Source of the DNA: SIG307 sp045596385
GTDB lineage: Bacteria; Bacillota; Clostridia; Lachnospirales; Lachnospiraceae
Direction of reading: 5' to 3'
NCBI GenBank assembly: GCA_045596385.1
Contig: JAZOCC010000018.1
Location: 1-64,000, forward strand
Length of the DNA: 64,000 nucleotides
Positions 61,690 through 64,000 of the stretch are shown piece by piece. The notes beneath the pieces were generated by a model. The model was not told the origin of the DNA and did not search any database. It was given only the letters and a program-made list of their open reading frames with translations. A program made the translations under genes and the position numbers. Each line of letters begins with the position of its first letter. Positions within the stretch are counted from its first letter, which is position 1.

Positions 61690-62509
61690 AAAAATTTTGA
61701 AAATTTCAGCAGTGATTGGAATTTTTATTGCGGCGTGCCTATTAACCTTTATTTGGCATGCAGAAAACACAGCATATGCAACACAGGCAGGAACCGAGAA
61801 CGGAATTGACATTAACGGCAACGTCGGAAATGTTGATTTTAATATCTCCTCCGGACATGAGGAAGACAGTTCTTTGGCGACAACGTTGCAGATGCTGTTT
61901 ATTTTAACCATTATTTCATTGGCACCGTCAATCCTGATTATGGTAACCTCTTTTACCAGAATTTTGGTAGTGCTTCATTTCGTACGTTCTGCCATGGGAA
62001 CGCAAACGACGCCTCCGAATCAGATTTTAATCGGTTTGGCGTTGTTTTTGACGTTGTTTATTATGTCTCCTACCTTATCACGCATCAATACGGAAGCGAT
62101 TCAGCCGCTGTCTGCCGGAGAAATTACCGGAGAAGAAGCCATTGATGCGGCGATTGACCCGCTTAGGGAGTTTATGTTTGCGGAGACGAGAAACGAAGAA
62201 TTGGCGTTGTTTGTGGATATCGCAGGGATTGAGGTTGTGGAGACAGCGGATGATATTCCGACCTGGGTATTGGTTCCGGCCTTTATTATCAGTGAACTCC
62301 GGGCAGCGTTTATTATCGGTTTCCTGATTTATATCCCGTTTATTGTCATTGATATGGTGGTATCGTCCACATTGATGGCAATGGGTATGATGATGTTACC
62401 GCCGACCACGATTTCCATGCCGTTTAAGATTTTGTTGTTTATCATGGCGGACGGTTGGACGCTGATTATCGAAAGCGTTCTTCGTACCTTTAGGACATTC
62501 GGCGGATAG
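61670..62509 (+). CDS. fliP: flagellar export gate protein FliP
   Basis: Core of the flagellar type III export gate. 279 residues with a cleaved signal peptide (about 1-38) and helices in the conserved region; TSFTRILVVLHFVRSAMGTQTTPPNQ is a family signature. ATG 61670 lies in the end of fliO; an earlier TTG at 61661 is also possible. Confidence 0.96.
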   Translation: MTTQRSRKILKISAVIGIFIAACLLTFIWHAENTAYATQAGTENGIDINGNVGNVDFNISSGHEEDSSLATTLQMLFILTIISLAPSILIMVTSFTRILVVLHFVRSAMGTQTTPPNQILIGLALFLTLFIMSPTLSRINTEAIQPLSAGEITGEEAIDAAIDPLREFMFAETRNEELALFVDIAGIEVVETADDIPTWVLVPAFIISELRAAFIIGFLIYIPFIVIDMVVSSTLMAMGMMMLPPTTISMPFKILLFIMADGWTLIIESVLRTFRTFGG

Positions 62510-62530
62510 TAGGTAAAGGAGGCGAGGGCT

Positions 62531-62803
62531 TTGGATGAAGCGGTATTAATTGATTTGTTGGTTTCTGCAATTGTTACAATTATCAAAGCTGCAGCACCGC
62601 TTTTGCTGGTATCGTTGGTGGTGGGACTTGTGATAAGTATTTTGCAGACAGTAACTTCCATACAGGAGCAAACACTCACATTTGTTCCGAAGCTTTTGGC
62701 GGTGTTTCTGGTGCTCATTATCGCAGGAAACTGGATTATGGGCCTTGCCGTAGAGTTGATGAGGGAGTTGTGCTTGAATTTTGAATATTACATTCACGGA
62801 TAG
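62531..62803 (+). CDS. fliQ: flagellar export gate protein FliQ
   Basis: Two-helix gate protein, 90 residues (helices about 12-35 and 52-78). Start codon is TTG 62531 with GGAGG eight bases before it. ILQTVTSIQEQTLTFVPK is the family signature. Confidence 0.95.
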   Translation: MDEAVLIDLLVSAIVTIIKAAAPLLLVSLVVGLVISILQTVTSIQEQTLTFVPKLLAVFLVLIIAGNWIMGLAVELMRELCLNFEYYIHG

Positions 62804-62805
62804 CG

Positions 62806-63585
62806 ATGACCATATCGTTAGCTCATTTGGAGTTCTTTCTGTTGATACTTGTGAGAATCAGCGGATTTATGGTTGCAGCGCCGGTTTTTTCTCTTCGAAA
62901 CATTCCGATGAGGGTAAAGACTTTATTAGCCATTGCCATTGCTATTGTGATGTTTCATGTGCTCCCGTACAGGGAAGTAGAATATTCTACAACGATAGAA
63001 TATGCACTTGTGGTCATAACCGAGATGCTGGCCGGAGTGATTATGGGATTTATGTCCAATGTGGCGTACTATATTCTTTCCTTTGCAGGTCAGATTATTG
63101 ATCAGGAAATCGGATTTTCCATGGTAAACACATTTGACCCGATTACAAGTGCCCAGGTAACGATTACCGGTAACTTTTATACCTATGCGGTGATGCTGAT
63201 GGTAATGATTACCGATATGCATCATTATCTGATTCGTGCCATTACGGATTCCTTCATGGTTATACCGGTGGGAAGTGTGGTTATTGATTTTAATCTTTAC
63301 GAGGTAATGAAACGCTTTGTCGTGGATTATTTTGTAATCGGATTTCGTATTGTGTTGCCGATTTTCGCAAGTCTTTTAGTGGTAAATACCATTCTTGCGA
63401 TTTTGGCAAGAGTAGCACCACAGATGAATATGTTTGTTATCGGTTTACAGCTGAAGGTATTTGTGGGATTGGCAGTGCTTGTTTTGATGGTTATGATGAT
63501 TACCGGTGTGGCTGATTTGATTTTTCGGGAAATGATGTCCATGCTTAGAGAAACACTTCCGTATCTTGGCGGAGGCGGAAGTTAA
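62806..63585 (+). CDS. fliR: flagellar export gate protein FliR
   Basis: Polytopic export-gate protein, 259 residues. ILVRISGFMVAAPVFS and the QIGFSM-type motif (EIGFSMVNTFDP) match FliR. It follows fliQ by 2 bases, implying coupled translation. Confidence 0.95.
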   Translation: MTISLAHLEFFLLILVRISGFMVAAPVFSLRNIPMRVKTLLAIAIAIVMFHVLPYREVEYSTTIEYALVVITEMLAGVIMGFMSNVAYYILSFAGQIIDQEIGFSMVNTFDPITSAQVTITGNFYTYAVMLMVMITDMHHYLIRAITDSFMVIPVGSVVIDFNLYEVMKRFVVDYFVIGFRIVLPIFASLLVVNTILAILARVAPQMNMFVIGLQLKVFVGLAVLVLMVMMITGVADLIFREMMSMLRETLPYLGGGGS

Positions 63586-63623
63586 AGAGTACGACAGGAG
63601 TAGAAGGAAGGGGCGTGACGGAA

Positions 63624-64000
63624 ATGTGGTGGGAAGAAGAAAAAAAATCCCGTTATTTTCTTCCGGTACGTCTCCAGTTCTTTGCGGATGAAGGTGCGGA
63701 TAAGACGGAAGAAGCAACACCGAAAAAGTTACAGGATGCCCGGAAAGAAGGCCAGGTGGCAAGAAGTCAGGAGCTTTCCACTGCGGTTATGTTATTGGCT
63801 TTTTTTCTGGTACTTAAGGTGTTTGTCGGCTTTATGGGAACTAGGTTTTTAGGAAGTTTTACGAAGGTTTATCAGGTCATAGATGTTTATACCGCAGACG
63901 AATTCGGCTCCGGTATGGCAGGTGCCTTTATGCGGGACAGTTTGATTGATATTTTAATTATTTGTCTGCCTGTGTTTATTGTGGCGGTTCTTGTTGCGTT
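63624..64000 (+). CDS. flhB: flagellar export switch protein FlhB, cut by the window end
   Basis: The first 125 codons of FlhB, the substrate-specificity switch of flagellar export; the self-cleaving NPTH site lies beyond the window. LQFFADEGADKTEEATPKKLQDARKEGQVARSQELS is the diagnostic N-terminus (shown in short: FADE, EEATPKKLQDARKEGQ), then membrane helices. ATG 63624 with GAAGGGG about 10 bases before; in-frame GTG 63615 is an alternative. It follows fliR. Confidence 0.94.
   Translation, partial: MWWEEEKKSRYFLPVRLQFFADEGADKTEEATPKKLQDARKEGQVARSQELSTAVMLLAFFLVLKVFVGFMGTRFLGSFTKVYQVIDVYTADEFGSGMAGAFMRDSLIDILIICLPVFIVAVLVA

Noticed and set aside
1..64000. CRISPR arrays, tRNA, rRNA, transposases, integrases
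   Set aside because: No regularly spaced repeats, no cloverleaf sequences or rRNA signatures, and no recognisable transposase or integrase ORF were found by eye.

Overview
The window reads as chromosome of a motile, plant-fibre-degrading anaerobic Firmicute of the class Clostridia, most likely family Lachnospiraceae (Roseburia/Butyrivibrio-like). The evidence is a secreted GH10 xylanase with two CBM36-like modules, CodY directly upstream of a Firmicutes-type fla/che operon with FliY, a YlmC/YmxH sporulation-type protein, NiaR control of NAD synthesis, formate-tetrahydrofolate ligase, many Thr/Pro-linker lipoproteins, AGGAGG-type ribosome sites and sigma-A promoters spaced 16-17 bp. The genus is inference. 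No rRNA, tRNA, CRISPR array, transposase or phage gene was recognised.

Layout. 1-4523: a structured non-coding leader candidate, the xylanase, a ClpP/TepA-like peptidase and a lipoprotein esterase. 4524-8624: a strong promoter, a 33-codon leader-peptide ORF, an intrinsic terminator, a GC-rich repeat element and a heterodimeric ABC exporter; this order suggests transcription attenuation. 8613-14887: uppP, ftsK, a DUF1622 membrane protein and fhs. 14888-15180: a 132-bp element with 16-bp inverted ends. 15181-18402: a small membrane protein, a divergent HAM1/RdgB protein and an A+T-rich stretch of short orphan genes.

18417-26786: a tightly packed operon of an ADP-ribose-type Nudix enzyme, an HD phosphohydrolase, two small proteins, a 1729-residue DUF4132/DUF5724-type protein and a nucleoid-associated protein, ending in a terminator that overlaps the convergent ymxH-like gene. 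27073-31902: a probable operon of a membrane diguanylate cyclase, a radical SAM/SPASM enzyme, two lipoproteins that both carry a CMYGPP motif, an orphan protein and a Nudix hydrolase. The radical SAM/lipoprotein cassette is the strongest candidate for a poorly described system.

32023-37523: nadA, nadB, nadC and their probable regulator niaR, then a lipoprotein with two DUF6273-like domains. 37534-43894: nrdR, comM, dprA, topA and codY, partly matching the Bacillus dprA-topA-codY-fla order. 44142-64000: one long flagellar operon from flgB to flhB, which runs off the window. It builds the basal body, export apparatus, hook, stator and switch, and contains cheY.
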